Shown here: piece by piece, positions 9,040 through 17,297 of the stretch
Numbering within the stretch: position 1 is the stretch's first letter
Layout of the letters: each line of letters starts with the position of its first letter
Origin: CAZSDU01 sp964429135
GTDB taxonomy: Bacteria; Bacteroidota; Bacteroidia; Bacteroidales; FEN-979
Reading direction: 5' to 3'
Assembly: GCA_964429135.1 (NCBI GenBank)
Contig: CAYSAU010000013.1
Coordinates: forward strand, 1-64,000
DNA: 64,000 bases
Notes under the pieces: generated by a model
What the model was told of the DNA's origin: nothing
Databases searched by the model: none
What the model saw: the letters and a program-made list of their open reading frames with translations, nothing else
Made by a program: the position numbers and the translations under genes

Positions 9040-9486
9040 CTAACGTGGAAGCTGAACGGTTTCAAACCAATAATTTTTTAAGGTCTTCATTAAAGAAACC
9101 AGACCTTCAAAGCTGCTCGGCTTGGTGATATATGAATTGGCGCCGTACTCATACGTATGTAATATGTCTTCCTCGGCTTTGGAAGTGGTCAGTACAATCA
9201 CCGGGATTCTGCGTAATTTACTATTGGTTTTAATTTCCCTAAGGGCTTCCCGTCCGTCTTTTCTCGGCATGTTGAGATCCAGCAAGATGATCCCGGGCTT
9301 AGGGGAAGTATGGGGATCGCTGAATTTTCCACGATGATTTAAATAATCCATCAGTTCCAGACCGTCTTGAACCAGGGTTATTTGATTGGCAATCTTGCTT
9401 TCTTCAATGGCATCTCGAATCAGTAACTGATCATCCGGATCATCCTCTGCTACCAATATCAACAAAGATTTATTTCTTTTTTCCAT
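9040..9486 (-). CDS. Single-domain CheY-like response regulator (Rcp1 type)
   Basis: From the ATG at 9486 the protein has 148 residues and consists only of a receiver domain. Acidic pocket: EDDPDD at about 14-19. Phospho-acceptor: Asp70 in ILLDLNMPRKDG. Thr/Ser switch: VLTTSKAEED. Conserved Lys: YITKP. The loop after the first helix and the overall pattern resemble Rcp1-like regulators that partner with phytochrome-type kinases. A longer start at 9507 overlaps the kinase stop by 8 bp (ATGCTTGA) and would signal translational coupling; either is possible. It has no output domain, so it probably acts by protein contact. Its partner is the kinase immediately upstream. Confidence 0.88.
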   Translation of the reverse strand: MEKRNKSLLILVAEDDPDDQLLIRDAIEESKIANQITLVQDGLELMDYLNHRGKFSDPHTSPKPGIILLDLNMPRKDGREALREIKTNSKLRRIPVIVLTTSKAEEDILHTYEYGANSYITKPSSFEGLVSLMKTLKNYWFETVQLPR

Positions 9487-9499
9487 GGACGCTACTCTT

Positions 9500-11131
9500 T
9501 CAAGCATTTTTCCGGTATTTTTTCTGTTTCACCGGTAAAGTTATAATAAATAGAGTTCCCACACCCAATTCGCTGTTCATTTCAATTTTACCGTGATGCA
9601 TATTTACAATCTTGCGGCAAATCGCAAGGCCTATACCGGTACTTCCCGGATTACGGCTTGGATCAATTCGCTGAAAAGGGCGAAAAATTCTTTCATGAAA
9701 TTGTGGGTCTATACCGATTCCATTATCTTCAACTGATATTTCAACCCTGTTATGTGGAATGTAGCGTGATCTCAGCTGGATAAACAAGGGAACTCCCTCT
9801 CTTCGATAAGCAATCGCGTTACTGATCAAATTTTCAAACAGTGTGAATAATTGCTTAGGGTTCCCCTGAATAACAGGGAAAGGCATTTTACTGATCTCTG
9901 CATTACACGTCTCGATGGTATTTCTAAGGTTAATTATGACATCCCTGGTGATTTCATCTAAATTCGCGGTGGTAAACTTGTTTTGTGATTCGTTTACGGA
10001 GGAATAGAGAATAAGATCCGACAACAAGGCTTGCATTTTTATTGCCGATTGTTCAATTCGTTCTAAAAACTGTTTAGAGGCCTCATCAAAATGATCTGAA
10101 TGTTTTGTCTTGATCCTGTCGCTGAAAACCTGAATTTTTCTCAGTGGTTCCTGAAGATCATGGGAGGTGATTTTGGCAATTTGTGTCAGTTCCTCATGGG
10201 CCACTTTTAAATCTTGTTCGTTTCGTTTCAATCTGAATAAAAAGTACTGAAAAACACCCAGGATAATTAAAAACAGCAGAATGGTCAGGAAACTGATAAT
10301 CCCGGATCGTTTAAACACCAGGTTAATAATTGAATCTGTTTTTTCAGAAAAAACAATTCCATAATGTTTACCCATAATATTAAGCGGGTAATAAGCAGAA
10401 ATAATGGCATTCTTTTTTTCTCCGGCATAAACATACTGGCGGATAGAACCACTCAGGTTGTCTGAAAAATCCTTGGTGATTTCTGCTGATTGCGAAAATT
10501 GTATCCCGGATTCATTCAAGTTATTGGTAAGGATTTCTCCACGTTCATCAAATAAGGCCTGAAATATCTGGTCTTTCAAAAAATACTGATAAAATTCTGA
10601 TGAGATATGGCGAACCAAATCCATCCGAAAATGGATGTTGGCATAAATTATTCTTTCCCTTTTCAGGACATGAATATAAAACAATTCATTATTCTGATCT
10701 GTAAATAAAGTATCATGCGGAAATATCGCAAAATTTTGAAGTTTTGAAAAAGAATTCTGATAATAATTGTCGGTTGTACCTGAAAAAGTGAAACATTGCC
10801 CGGAGGTGTCGTAAATCCTGATCTCCTTGATCAACTCATTGTACTTAATATAGAAGGTGCGTATCCTGTTTATGCCAGGATCGTGCAAATTATGCGCTTT
10901 GAAAAGATTTTCGGCATCCTCAGCACTAAAGAAAAAATTCTGATCAATCCGAAATTCTTCGAATCCACTTTCAATTTTTTCACCACATCCTTTTACTTGC
11001 CGGGCAAGGACTGTTTCCCTGAGTTTAACCTGCTCCTCATACAGGCTCCAGTAAAAATATAAATTGAATCCAATGATCAGAATGATGATGGTGAATGTTA
11101 CCGCGCCGACTCCCTTGCGAATCCAGTACAT
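9500..11131 (-). CDS. Membrane sensor histidine kinase (phytochrome-type transmitter)
   Basis: The protein has 543 residues, with membrane helices at about 10-28 and 277-299 around a 245-residue extracytoplasmic domain that is probably Cache-like. The transmitter has His324 in the motif SHDLQEPLRKI, which is characteristic of the bacteriophytochrome/Cph1 kinase subgroup. It also has the N-box (ENLISNAIAYR), G1 (EDNGIGIDP), the F box (IFRPFQRID) and G2 (GTGIGLAICRKIV). It sits between a Cache lipoprotein gene (9 bp upstream) and a CheY-like gene (overlap or 13-bp gap downstream). The three probably form one signalling unit, with periplasmic ligand detection by the lipoprotein and/or the kinase's own sensor domain. 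Confidence 0.9.
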   Translation of the reverse strand: MYWIRKGVGAVTFTIIILIIGFNLYFYWSLYEEQVKLRETVLARQVKGCGEKIESGFEEFRIDQNFFFSAEDAENLFKAHNLHDPGINRIRTFYIKYNELIKEIRIYDTSGQCFTFSGTTDNYYQNSFSKLQNFAIFPHDTLFTDQNNELFYIHVLKRERIIYANIHFRMDLVRHISSEFYQYFLKDQIFQALFDERGEILTNNLNESGIQFSQSAEITKDFSDNLSGSIRQYVYAGEKKNAIISAYYPLNIMGKHYGIVFSEKTDSIINLVFKRSGIISFLTILLFLIILGVFQYFLFRLKRNEQDLKVAHEELTQIAKITSHDLQEPLRKIQVFSDRIKTKHSDHFDEASKQFLERIEQSAIKMQALLSDLILYSSVNESQNKFTTANLDEITRDVIINLRNTIETCNAEISKMPFPVIQGNPKQLFTLFENLISNAIAYRREGVPLFIQLRSRYIPHNRVEISVEDNGIGIDPQFHERIFRPFQRIDPSRNPGSTGIGLAICRKIVNMHHGKIEMNSELGVGTLFIITLPVKQKKYRKNA

Positions 11132-11140
11132 AGTCGCTTT

Positions 11141-12148
11141 TTATTTAAGTTTTTGGATGTTGATGACATACCAGTCAAGGATGTTGATTTTTGCGGCAAA
11201 AATAGCCAGTGAAATTCCATCAGCATCAATCATCTGAATTTTCTGATGTTCAAAAAGTATCTTTTTAAATGCTGAACGAAGCGATTTATCCTTGTTTTTC
11301 AGCATGTTAAAAGCATCCTTCTGATAAGTGTCCTGTTTTATCGTTTCAAGGTATTTATGTGCTTTTAAAGGAGGTAAATTCAACAGGCTGGTAACTTTTT
11401 CATCAGCGGCAACAATAACCCCGGTATTATCTACAATGACAATGTCATCATTGGTATCTTTTAAATATTTGTCTGTTATTATACTGAGGGTTATATCAAG
11501 ACCCGGTACACCCACCAGTTCATTGTTATAATAAACGGGAGCAATGGCAGAAATCATCCATCCGCGTCCGGCAGGATCAACATAAGGTTCCTTGACCCAG
11601 GTTTCTTTCTTTTCCGGATTATATTTTTCGTTAGCGAGATAATAAAAATTAAATTCCGGAATATTCATTTTTGGCTCATACTGTATCAAGACGTCAAAGA
11701 AAGGATAGATCCGGTTATAAGAATTTCTATCGTTATAATATGCCTGGGCAATTTCAGCGTTAGTTTCCACCAGGCTTTTTAAAACAGTATCAAGGGGTTC
11801 TGTAAAGCAAACAATGCTGCGGATCTCGTTATTGATGGCTACATGTCCTGAAACAAATACGGCTGCATACCCGTCGTTTTTCACCTTATACATGACGCCT
11901 TTATCGGAAACCGCGTAAATTCTCGGATTTTTACAACGATACTCATGCTGATGCGCATACAGGGTTTCCACTTGCTTAGCCAAACCATTTACTTTTTCTC
12001 CGATCCGCTGAAAATCATTCTCGATTTTATCTGCCAGCTCTTTCACTTCCTGCATTTTCTTTTCTTTCTCCGCTTCACTCAGCCGTCTATCATGATGGCA
12101 GGAAACCATTATTAAAACCATTAAAAATGGCAGTAGCATTGTTTTCAT
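11141..12148 (-). CDS. Lipoprotein with Cache-type sensing domain
   Basis: This is a 335-residue protein with a short lipoprotein signal ending MVSC (Cys17). A helical segment of about 60 residues follows (EAEKEKKMQEVKELADKIEN...). A double-Cache-like sensor then covers the rest, recognisable from 'PYVDPAGRGWMISAIAPVYY' and 'NNELVGVPGLDITLSIITD', and ends without any membrane helix, HAMP, kinase or methyl-accepting domain. It is therefore a free lipid-anchored sensor, which is unusual because Cache domains are normally the outer part of receptors. It lies 9 bp upstream of the kinase gene and 12 bp downstream of the methyltransferase gene. I infer that it supplies ligand information to that kinase. 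Confidence 0.75.
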   Translation of the reverse strand: MKTMLLPFLMVLIMVSCHHDRRLSEAEKEKKMQEVKELADKIENDFQRIGEKVNGLAKQVETLYAHQHEYRCKNPRIYAVSDKGVMYKVKNDGYAAVFVSGHVAINNEIRSIVCFTEPLDTVLKSLVETNAEIAQAYYNDRNSYNRIYPFFDVLIQYEPKMNIPEFNFYYLANEKYNPEKKETWVKEPYVDPAGRGWMISAIAPVYYNNELVGVPGLDITLSIITDKYLKDTNDDIVIVDNTGVIVAADEKVTSLLNLPPLKAHKYLETIKQDTYQKDAFNMLKNKDKSLRSAFKKILFEHQKIQMIDADGISLAIFAAKINILDWYVINIQKLK

Positions 12149-12160
12149 TTTTTCGCTTAA

Positions 12161-13087
12161 TTATTTCGAAAAACGAATATACGTACCTAAAGGTAATTTC
12201 CGTCTCATTTTATCATAAAAAAATAATTCTCCGGATTCAGTGATCAAATCCTGGCTAAAATGCGTTTTAATCAGACTTTCGGCTACAAGGGAAGAAAGCC
12301 CCATAGAGTATAGGCTCATGATGAAAAATCCCCGTTCAGTATCCAATAAGCTCTTGCAATACATGACCATGGTATTAATCAACTCATCAAGGATCCATTT
12401 TTCCCCCTCCGGTCCACGGCCATAAGCAGGGGGATCAAGAATAATCCCCTGGTATTTATTTCCCCTTTTAACTTCCCTTTTTACAAATTTAAGGGCATCT
12501 TCCACCACCCAGTGAATCCCCTCCAATTCTGAAGATTTCATCATTTCCTTTGCCCAGTTGATAACTGGTTTTACTGAATCAACATGAACGACATCTGCTC
12601 CGGCTGCTCTTGCAGCCAGCGAAGCCCCACCAGTGTATGCAAAAAGATTAAGTACCCTGACGGGGGAGTTAATAAGCTGGTAAGCTGATAAGTTGGTGAG
12701 TTGGTGAATTATTATGTCATAGATATAGTTCCAGTTTTCAGCCTGTTCGGGAAATATTCCAATATGGCCAAATGCCGTGAGCCCGAGCCTGAACCTCAGG
12801 TTCATGTCGCGATAGGAATAAGCGATCATCCATTGATCAGCCATTGATTTTTTCCTGATCCATTCCCCTTTTTCAAAGTTCTCTGTTTTTCCCTGAACAG
12901 CGCCTTTAATACGCCTGTACCTGGCGTGTAACAACGACTCCCAGTCTGCCTCTGTCATCGCTTTGCTCCATACTGCCTGAGGTTCAGGTCGGGCAAGAAT
13001 ATATTTCCCGAAGCGTTCAAGTTTTTCTAGCCCGCCAGAGTCAATGAGTTCATAATCCTTCCAGAGTTCCGGTGAAATTATTTTCAT
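12161..13087 (-). CDS. Class I SAM-dependent methyltransferase (RlmI-like family)
   Basis: The protein has 308 residues. The SAM-binding core begins VLNLFAYTGGASLAARAAGA (motif I), followed by VVHVDSVKP, the acidic loop VVEDALKF and the catalytic-type ILDPPAYGRG. The DPPAY motif and the N-terminal region ('GHIGIFPEQAENW') match the RlmI-like rRNA cytosine methyltransferase family. It lacks an obvious PUA domain. Residues of about 125-141 (IIIHQLTNLSAYQLINS) are encoded by an 8-bp minisatellite and look like an insertion between the N-terminal part and motif I. The ATG overlaps the stop of the upstream cupin gene by 4 bp. The target base or RNA is not known. Confidence 0.82.
   Translation of the reverse strand: MKIISPELWKDYELIDSGGLEKLERFGKYILARPEPQAVWSKAMTEADWESLLHARYRRIKGAVQGKTENFEKGEWIRKKSMADQWMIAYSYRDMNLRFRLGLTAFGHIGIFPEQAENWNYIYDIIIHQLTNLSAYQLINSPVRVLNLFAYTGGASLAARAAGADVVHVDSVKPVINWAKEMMKSSELEGIHWVVEDALKFVKREVKRGNKYQGIILDPPAYGRGPEGEKWILDELINTMVMYCKSLLDTERGFFIMSLYSMGLSSLVAESLIKTHFSQDLITESGELFFYDKMRRKLPLGTYIRFSK
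12666..12713 (+). repeat. Six degenerate 8-bp direct repeats inside a methyltransferase gene
   Basis: Read on the plus strand, the units are GAGTTAAT, AAGCTGGT, AAGCTGAT, AAGTTGGT, GAGTTGGT and GAATTATT, exactly contiguous. Forty-eight bases equal sixteen codons, so the array keeps the reading frame although one unit does not. Confidence 0.85.
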
Positions 13088-13413
13088 TCAGATTTAATGT
13101 CTTTGATTACGAGCAGGGAAAAATCACCGGGTCCGGAATTTTTCCAGGTTCTTTGTACACCGGCTTTAACAAAAATACATGATTTCTCTGTGCTTTCAAT
13201 AATCCTGTTTTCAAGTTCAAGAATACCCCTTCCAGAAAGAATAAAAAATACAACATCCATAAGCTGAACATGGGGAGCCATTTCCTCTCCAGGGTGAAGC
13301 ATTAATTGTATTACCTCCAAATGAGGGGAGGAAAACATTTTTCGTGCCTCCAGGTCAATCGGGATTTTAGGTGCATTGTCAAATGTTGTAACGATAATAT
13401 GCTTATCGCTCAT
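13084..13413 (-). CDS. Small cupin-domain protein
   Basis: The 109-residue protein is a single cupin barrel: 'LHPGEEMAPHVQLMDVVFFILSGRGILE' is the first cupin motif with one clear His, and 'FVKAGVQRTWKN' the second. The usual metal ligands are incomplete (only one evident His in motif 1), so metal binding is uncertain. It follows nrfA by 19 bp and overlaps the methyltransferase gene by 4 bp, so it is probably at the tail of the nrf transcript. A second cupin gene lies upstream in the same block (17298-17627). Substrate or ligand is unknown. Confidence 0.75.
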   Translation of the reverse strand: MSDKHIIVTTFDNAPKIPIDLEARKMFSSPHLEVIQLMLHPGEEMAPHVQLMDVVFFILSGRGILELENRIIESTEKSCIFVKAGVQRTWKNSGPGDFSLLVIKDIKSE

Positions 13414-13432
13414 AGAAAATTGGGATTAAAGG

Positions 13433-14944
13433 TTATTTTTCAATTCTGTTCCATTTTGATTCCCTCTCTGCTGCTTTTTTGTCCCATTCCGGCGGTACGC
13501 TTTGAATCCATTCACTTTTTTCCTTTTGCATTATTTTCATGGATAAACCAATGTATTCCTGTGCCTTTGCTTTTGTTGAAAGATCCGGGTATTTAACCAT
13601 AGAATTTTTACCGTGGGTTGCAAGTACCCTGGCAATCATGACACGCGCTTGAGCGCTTTCAGAAATGGAGAGGCCGATAATCCTAGAAATTTCCAGGGGC
13701 GAATGAAATGAATTCCCATGTCCGGCAGCGGCATAATCCCAATACCATTGTGCATTTCTGATATGCTGTAACGCATCCTCCATTTCTCCAGGGTCAGCTC
13801 CTGCATCCCAAGCGGCTTTTGCTTCAATGTGCGCCTTCACCAATTCAATTTCTGACTGATTACGAATCTGCTTAACTTTTCGCTGACGATCATAAACATT
13901 GTTTCGAAGGGTTTCTTCGCTTTCTCGGTGACAAACCTGGCAGGTACCTGAAATATTGCTTAACGGACTTGTGATTTGATGACTGGTGAATTTTTGTCCT
14001 CCCTCTTTCACGTAAGGCATATGGCAATCGGCACAGGAAACTCCCCTTTGAGCATGAATGCCGCTAAGGTAAACTTCGTAATCCGGGTGCTGTGCCTTAA
14101 GGATGGGCGCTTTACTTATTTTGTGAATAAAATCAGTGAAACCAATTGCATTGTAATATTTCAGAGCGCTGTCGGCAGACAAGCCTTTTCCCCAGGGAAA
14201 GGTCAGATATGCCACATCCGGGGCATCTTGACGCTTGTTATCAAAATAATACTCCACATGACACTGTGCACAAACCAGGGAGCGCATTTCCTGATGGGTG
14301 GCATGGGATATGTCTCTGCCGATAGAATGAAATCCTTCAACCAAAGCGGGACGGGTAATGCGAAGATCCATGGTTTTCGGGTCATGGCAGTCAGCACAAC
14401 CTATAAAATTGACAATTTCTGGTCCTTTTGAAGCCCATTTCCCTTGATAAAAATTCTTCGCTCCCATTTGTTCCATCAAACGGGGGACGTCGGGGCTCTT
14501 GCACGTCCAGCAAGTGTTGGGCTGAGGTCCGTCATCCTGTCCTTTAGGGGTTCCCGTTCTGAGTGTATTCCTGATATCGGTAATGGCATAAAAGTGGCCG
14601 CGCGGGGTACTATAATCCTTCGAAAAAGCATATCCCACCCATAAAACCACCATTAGGGGATCACGTTCCAACGCATCAGTAAACCCGTTCCCGTTCGATT
14701 CACTTTTGAACGATGTGTCGGCAGTTTTTAGGTAACTCTGATACTCCCGCGGGAAATTCTCGCCCCACAATTCATTCCTGGGTTCATATTCATTGAGATC
14801 AACCTTGGGTTTATATACATACTCCTTTTCCGCTCTCCGTTCAGTTATGGAAGAGGCCAGCAATCCAAGGAAAAAAACAATAACCATGGTCCCGAAAAAT
14901 AACGTCCAGTTCTTCCAGGATGCACGCTTGCTCGATGTTGACAT
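13433..14944 (-). CDS. nrfA: NrfA, ammonia-forming cytochrome c nitrite reductase
   Basis: NrfA reduces nitrite to ammonium with six electrons in the periplasm. The 503-residue protein has an N-terminal hydrophobic segment (about 12-32) and five heme sites. The catalytic site is CWTCK with Lys149 as the lysine ligand, diagnostic of NrfA. Four CxxCH sites follow at about 183, 225, 304 and 335. The catalytic neighbourhood CAQCHVEYYF carries the expected Tyr, and HAQRGVSCADCHMP is also typical. nrfH lies 24 bp upstream and supplies electrons from quinol. An Rrf2 regulator and a hemerythrin-type protein in the same block suggest nitrite/NO-responsive expression. Confidence 0.97.
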   Translation of the reverse strand: MSTSSKRASWKNWTLFFGTMVIVFFLGLLASSITERRAEKEYVYKPKVDLNEYEPRNELWGENFPREYQSYLKTADTSFKSESNGNGFTDALERDPLMVVLWVGYAFSKDYSTPRGHFYAITDIRNTLRTGTPKGQDDGPQPNTCWTCKSPDVPRLMEQMGAKNFYQGKWASKGPEIVNFIGCADCHDPKTMDLRITRPALVEGFHSIGRDISHATHQEMRSLVCAQCHVEYYFDNKRQDAPDVAYLTFPWGKGLSADSALKYYNAIGFTDFIHKISKAPILKAQHPDYEVYLSGIHAQRGVSCADCHMPYVKEGGQKFTSHQITSPLSNISGTCQVCHRESEETLRNNVYDRQRKVKQIRNQSEIELVKAHIEAKAAWDAGADPGEMEDALQHIRNAQWYWDYAAAGHGNSFHSPLEISRIIGLSISESAQARVMIARVLATHGKNSMVKYPDLSTKAKAQEYIGLSMKIMQKEKSEWIQSVPPEWDKKAAERESKWNRIEK

Positions 14945-14968
14945 GTGAAAATATTTAATGTTTTTCTA

Positions 14969-15550
14969 TTATTTATCTTTCTCATCCCTTTCAATCCGAC
15001 TTTCAATCCTTGTCTTCACCAGGGCATTAGGTGTGGAAGATAATCCGTTGACCCTGCTGTGGGGAGTCTCCCTATGACAATCAAGGCAATTTCTTTCCTG
15101 TAAGCGGTTATGGTATATTGGAAGAACACTTCCAAGGTGCCCCATACCAACCATCTGCTCATGACAACGGATACAATTTGATTGGACCACCTTTTTCCCT
15201 GCATCCAGAATATAAATCACCTGAGGTTCTTTCCTCAAGGTAAAGATTGTGGCATGCCTTAGTCCATCCTGAGCTTTGAAATAATATTTATGAAAAAGGT
15301 TGTCGTGCGGAACATGGCAATCGTTGCAATGGGCCACATTCCTATGTGAGCTGTGTGTCCAGTCGTAAAACTGGGGATTCATCACATGACAATTAATGCA
15401 AGTTTCAGGTTGATCTGACAGGTATGAAGGTGCTTTTGAAATATATATGGCATAAGCCCCTAAACCAAAAAAGATGCCCATAAGCACAGCAACCGTACTT
15501 CTCCATTGTTCAGGAGGAACAAGCCACTGTATCACTTTTCTAATCGCCAT
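14969..15550 (-). CDS. nrfH: NrfH, membrane tetraheme quinol dehydrogenase
   Basis: This NapC/NirT-family protein passes electrons from menaquinol to NrfA. It has 193 residues, one N-terminal membrane helix (about 18-37) and four CxxCH sites at about 51, 75, 126 and 155. Met57 lies just after the first site (CINCHVMNP), consistent with the unusual methionine ligation of heme 1 in NrfH. 'RNVAHCNDCHVPH' and 'RNCLDCHRETPHS' match the family. The gene is first in the nrfHA operon, with a strong promoter and a palindrome about 130-150 bp upstream and a predicted leader of about 120 bases. Confidence 0.96.
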   Translation of the reverse strand: MAIRKVIQWLVPPEQWRSTVAVLMGIFFGLGAYAIYISKAPSYLSDQPETCINCHVMNPQFYDWTHSSHRNVAHCNDCHVPHDNLFHKYYFKAQDGLRHATIFTLRKEPQVIYILDAGKKVVQSNCIRCHEQMVGMGHLGSVLPIYHNRLQERNCLDCHRETPHSRVNGLSSTPNALVKTRIESRIERDEKDK

Positions 15551-15678
15551 ATACCGATAAAAAATTCTGAAAAGCTGATCCTCTTCAAAAAAATCAACAC
15601 CCAGAAAATTTCATCCAGCCTGGCTTAACATAACTCAAAACAATAAGCCATAACCCTTAGAATTGAACTGGGATATTA

Positions 15679-15710
15679 CAAATATAAGATTTCTTATATT
15701 CTGTTCCAAA
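15679..15710 (-). promoter_or_regulatory. nrfHA promoter of Bacteroidota type
   Basis: On the minus strand the -33 element TTTG (15707-15710), a spacer of 20 bases counted from TTG, and the -7 element TATATTTG (15679-15686) match the TTG-N19/21-TAnnTTTG consensus exactly. The predicted start is near 15672. Confidence 0.7.
15681..15700. promoter_or_regulatory. Perfect 20-bp palindrome covering the nrfH -7 box (probable operator)
   Basis: AATATAAGATTTCTTATATT has 9-bp arms around a 2-bp centre and overlaps the -7 box and spacer of the nrfH promoter. A bound protein here would block polymerase, so a repressor site is likely. The Rrf2 regulator encoded at 18610-19008 is the nearest candidate, but the sequence does not match any operator motif I can name with certainty. 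Confidence 0.6.
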
Positions 15711-15782
15711 ATTCTTCAACAATTTCATAACCAATAAAAAAGTTTTGAATCTGTTTTTCGGAAAATTCCCGGATTGCCTGAT

Positions 15783-17294
15783 TTATTGTTTTTTAAAAAA
15801 AGTATGAAACATTCCATCCGAATCTTCCTCTGTAATCGCCTCGAACCCCGCAGCTAACATCTTATCTATCATGGGCTGGGGGACAAAAGAAGCAATTACT
15901 TCATAGATCTCTCCCTGAGCCAGGCTTTCTGATTCTTTAAGCACTTTTTCAAGGGGATGAATTCCCTGAGCCAGGATTGGACGTGCATCCAATATTATTT
16001 TGGAAGGAGGCCGACCGTTTTTTGATGGCCAGCTTCCGGTCGGGATCGAAGCAGCATCAACCCTGGTCCGGTAACTCAGCAACCTTTGGTTTCCCGTAAT
16101 GTTGCGTTTTTCCGTTAAATCCTGAGACATCTCAAGGGTACCTAGATACTCTCCTTTCTCATTTCTAAGGGCGAAATATTCGATATGTATGAACTTCCCT
16201 CCCATCTGGATCCAGAAAGGGGCACTATCCGCTTTCCCACTTTTAAAATCTCCAATAATCTGATCAACGATATGGACGCTTGAAGGAGGATGGCACATGC
16301 GGACATCGCGTCCGAGGATAGCCCGGTTGCGGTCGAAGATCCGTTCCTTCCCCTGGGAAAAGTACTTCACCTTGTCGTTCTTATCCACAAAGGTAATATC
16401 TACAGGCAGGGTGTTGAGAATCGACAAAAGTTCCTCTGAGCTGAATTTTCCGCTAGGGAGGTTCACGTTACCCTCTTCGGCCGAAGTAACTTCGGCCGTC
16501 TCGATACCCGCAGGTTTCCAGCTGATTTTCGGATCATACAAACAGTAACCGATGTCGTTCGTCTGCCTGTAGATTTCGTACCAGTCGGTTTCGGTCAGTT
16601 TGTCGAGGGTCATCGGGAAGAGAATCTCCTCCTCTTTCATGATCATGTCGGTGACGGCCTTCGCAGCCGGATACAGGTGTTGTTCGATTTTCTCCTGCAT
16701 CATTTCTACAGTGAAGCCGTTGGGCATGTTCAGTGCGTTGATGGCGTTCTTGAGTAGATCGCGGGTTTCGTCATGCTTGCCCCACATCACCTTCGGAGGA
16801 CCAGTGATCCCGTATCTTTCGAGAAAAGGGAAGAGGAGGTTCTCCTTGCGGCGATAATGCTTGTCAACATCCATCAAGCTGTTGAAGTGACTTTTGATGC
16901 TGTTGATGTACCTGTCGGCTTCAGTCCCGGTCATTTCGGTTTCCAAGCGGCTAAAAAGCCCCTGGAGTTCAGCTGTAACCTTGGAAAGTTCCCTGTTTTC
17001 CTGTTTAAAGGTATCGACTGGATGACCAGGAGCTATGATTTTCATCCCGGCGAGATCGATATGGCCTTCCAGCGCCTGGGTGTGTACGTCGCACAGGCGT
17101 AATACCTCTTCCTCTGGAAGTCCTTCGCTGATCAGCTCCTGTTCAACCTCTACGATAAGCCCATAAGGGACTTTCGACATAATTTCGACCAGGCGGGCTT
17201 TCACCGTCTCCGGAGCCACTCCTTCGTGCAGTTGAAGGATCATGTGCTTAAGTAAATCTTTTTTCTCCTGCGAGTTATTGATAAGTTCGCTCAT
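15783..17294 (-). CDS. DUF438/hemerythrin/PAS protein with C-terminal DUF2249-like domain
   Basis: The protein has 503 residues and four parts. DUF438 (about 10-85) is followed by a hemerythrin-like four-helix domain (about 90-235, with 'DKHYRRKENLLFPFLE', 'WGKHDETRD', 'EQHLYPAA' and 'MKEEEILFPM' giving His/Glu ligands). Then comes a PAS domain (about 285-400, 'ITFVDKNDKVKYFSQGKERIF') and a DUF2249-like tail (about 425-500, 'ILDARPILAQGIHPLEKVL'). Such proteins occur in anaerobes and are linked by gene context to nitrosative stress and iron-sulfur repair; a biochemical role is not established. It follows the cupin gene by 3 bp and precedes the nrfHA promoter. The linker at about 266-272 is encoded by a GC-rich palindrome. 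Confidence 0.85.
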   Translation of the reverse strand: MSELINNSQEKKDLLKHMILQLHEGVAPETVKARLVEIMSKVPYGLIVEVEQELISEGLPEEEVLRLCDVHTQALEGHIDLAGMKIIAPGHPVDTFKQENRELSKVTAELQGLFSRLETEMTGTEADRYINSIKSHFNSLMDVDKHYRRKENLLFPFLERYGITGPPKVMWGKHDETRDLLKNAINALNMPNGFTVEMMQEKIEQHLYPAAKAVTDMIMKEEEILFPMTLDKLTETDWYEIYRQTNDIGYCLYDPKISWKPAGIETAEVTSAEEGNVNLPSGKFSSEELLSILNTLPVDITFVDKNDKVKYFSQGKERIFDRNRAILGRDVRMCHPPSSVHIVDQIIGDFKSGKADSAPFWIQMGGKFIHIEYFALRNEKGEYLGTLEMSQDLTEKRNITGNQRLLSYRTRVDAASIPTGSWPSKNGRPPSKIILDARPILAQGIHPLEKVLKESESLAQGEIYEVIASFVPQPMIDKMLAAGFEAITEEDSDGMFHTFFKKQ

Positions 17295-17297
17295 GGT

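Noticed and set aside
14007..14016. TTTCACGTAA in nrfA
   Set aside because: Only a half-site of the parS sequence within coding DNA, with no second arm.
13976..14431. 151-residue open frame antisense to nrfA
   Set aside because: nrfA has five heme motifs in frame; the antisense frame has none of note.
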